A stretch of DNA of 5,506 bases, taken from contig JAIDIR010000064.1 of NCBI GenBank assembly GCA_029052615.1, forward strand, positions 1 to 5,506, in the 5' to 3' direction. Numbering within the stretch: position 1 is the first letter of the stretch; every line of letters begins with the position of its first letter. This document shows positions 4,430 through 5,506 of this stretch, in pieces. This stretch comes from Clostridia bacterium. GTDB taxonomy: Bacteria; Bacillota; Clostridia; Christensenellales; Borkfalkiaceae. The notes under the pieces are model-generated. The model had not been told where the DNA came from. It saw only the letters and a program-made list of their open reading frames with translations, and made no database searches. The position numbers and the translations under genes were made by a program.

Positions 4430-5506
4430 TTACTCAACCTTTAAGCCCCAGCATCTCGCTTTCTTGGCAAGCTCCGCGTCAAAGCTCTTCCAAAGGTTCT
4501 GAATGTGGTGGTTTTCCTCCAGCTCGGGACCCGCTTCAAGCTTTTTAACGCCGCGCTTGATTACGCCTTCAAGACAGTGGCAAACGATTATAGCCGAAAT
4601 ACCCCTGTTATTATGCTCGGGCGCGATTGCCATACTCAGCATATCCGCAACCTCGGGGTGCTTCATCGTCTTTATATAGGGGATAATTCCGCCGGGGAAG
4701 ATGTGCCCCTTGCCCTTCTGCATAACTTCCTTTATCGAGGGGATAAGATAGCCGTAAGCTACCACCTTGTCGTCCTTTAAAATAACGGCTGCAAACTCGG
4801 GAATAAGCACGGAAAGAAGGGTTTTCGCCTCGCGCTTTTTCTGCTTGTCGTTTATGGGGCTGGTGCCGTAAAGCTTTTCGAACGCCACGTCCAGAACGTC
4901 TAGAGCCTGCATAACGTAGTCCATAAGCTTCTTTTTGTTATGCTTTGCGTAGTAAGCGACGTCCAGAATTTCATAGCCGTAGCGCTTCATAACCGCGTCG
5001 GAAAGCCTCTTCATTCTCTCGGGCACTTCCGTGGGCGGCGTTATTACGTAACAGTTCCAGTCAACCACCTTATACGCGCCCAGCTTTTCCATATGCTCCA
5101 CGTAGTACGGATAGTTGTAAATTTCTATGTAGTTGCTGTCCTTGTCGAAACCGTCGATAAGCATGCCCTCCTCGTTGAGGTCGGAAAAGCTCATCGGTCC
5201 TATTATTTCTGTCATACCCAGCTCTTTAGCCCAGTCGAACAGTTTGCCGAAAAGCGCCTTGGTTACTTCGAAATCGTCGATGACGTCAAAGCGCGTAAAG
5301 CGCAGCTGCTTATAGCCGAACTTTTCGTTTACGCCGCGGTGCCAGATGCCCGCGATACGCCCCGCGATTTTGCCGTCCTTGTAAGCTAAAAACATTCGGC
5401 AATCGGCAAAACGGAAAGCGTCGTTTATTTTGGGGTCGAACTCCGCAAACTCGTCGGCGTACAGATTGCAGCACGCGTGCGGATTGCCCTTATATAAATC
5501 TATGAT
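4430..5506 (-). CDS. GNAT-fold acyltransferase-like protein (YghO-like), 5' end cut by window
   Basis: The frame is open from the stop codon to the right edge, giving 358 visible residues; an internal ATG at 5393-5395 is not the start because family-like sequence continues upstream (LYKGNPH, AEFDPKINDAF). The family is the roughly 370-residue GNAT-like group that includes E. coli YghO, so only about 10-25 residues should be missing. Visible landmarks, numbered from the first visible codon, are MFLAYKDGKIAGRIAGI (38-54), IIGPMSFSDLNEEGMLIDGF (about 101-120) and, in the C-terminal GNAT half, MAIAPEHNNRGIS with ELEENHHIQNLWKSF. The acyl-CoA loop is non-canonical (NNRGIS rather than Q/RxxGxG/A). 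Substrate is unknown; acyl transfer to an amine is the family expectation, and some GNAT-like bacterial proteins act in lipid biosynthesis. It lies 78 bases before the flippase-like gene on the same strand. Confidence 0.75.
   Translation of the reverse strand: MIDLYKGNPHACCNLYADEFAEFDPKINDAFRFADCRMFLAYKDGKIAGRIAGIWHRGVNEKFGYKQLRFTRFDVIDDFEVTKALFGKLFDWAKELGMTEIIGPMSFSDLNEEGMLIDGFDKDSNYIEIYNYPYYVEHMEKLGAYKVVDWNCYVITPPTEVPERMKRLSDAVMKRYGYEILDVAYYAKHNKKKLMDYVMQALDVLDVAFEKLYGTSPINDKQKKREAKTLLSVLIPEFAAVILKDDKVVAYGYLIPSIKEVMQKGKGHIFPGGIIPYIKTMKHPEVADMLSMAIAPEHNNRGISAIIVCHCLEGVIKRGVKKLEAGPELEENHHIQNLWKSFDAELAKKARCWGLKVE

Noticed and set aside
4940..5389. A 149-codon plus-strand open frame opposite the GNAT-like gene
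   Set aside because: It is antisense to conserved acyltransferase sequence that remains open to the window edge, and it has no independent support.

Overview
The window looks like chromosomal DNA from an uncultured Gram-positive anaerobe, most likely class Clostridia (Bacillota). The reasons are purine-rich Shine-Dalgarno sites, a compact all-minus-strand layout, a DUF1858-type CxxC mini-protein, a CorC/HlyC-family membrane protein, and a family 4 glycosyltransferase next to an MprF/AglD-type flippase-like membrane protein. This taxonomic call is inference from gene content only. Base composition is fairly balanced in the genes, and the leader regions are AT-rich. No rRNA, tRNA, CRISPR array, insertion sequence or prophage gene was seen.

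All real genes lie on the minus strand, so transcription runs from right to left. At the right edge (4430-5506) is a GNAT-like acyltransferase whose 5' end is outside the window. After a 78-base gap come a GTG-started PF03706-type membrane protein (3101-4351) and, only 3 bases later, a GT4 glycosyltransferase (1937-3097). These two are almost certainly co-transcribed and translationally coupled. A hairpin overlapping the glycosyltransferase stop codon (1919-1950) probably ends this unit. The set suggests envelope glycolipid synthesis and translocation, with the acyltransferase a less certain member.

Only a few bases beyond that hairpin is a near-consensus sigma-A promoter (1887-1915, TTGCAA-17-TATAAT with an extended TG). 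It starts a second unit with a leader of about 240 bases. The leader begins with a two-part stem-loop (1834-1877), then carries a possible 40-residue small ORF with its own ribosome site (1686-1808). The stop codon of that ORF touches a weak terminator-like hairpin (1660-1686) just before the CorC-family gene (369-1640), a predicted Mg2+/divalent cation exporter. A 66-residue DUF1858-type CxxC protein (110-310) follows and the unit closes with a strong terminator (61-91).

Most of the window is ordinary housekeeping or envelope sequence. The part that best rewards a second look is the unexplained structured leader and small ORF in front of the CorC gene. A small, conserved-looking lipid module is the second point of interest. 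I see no clear sign of a wholly new system.
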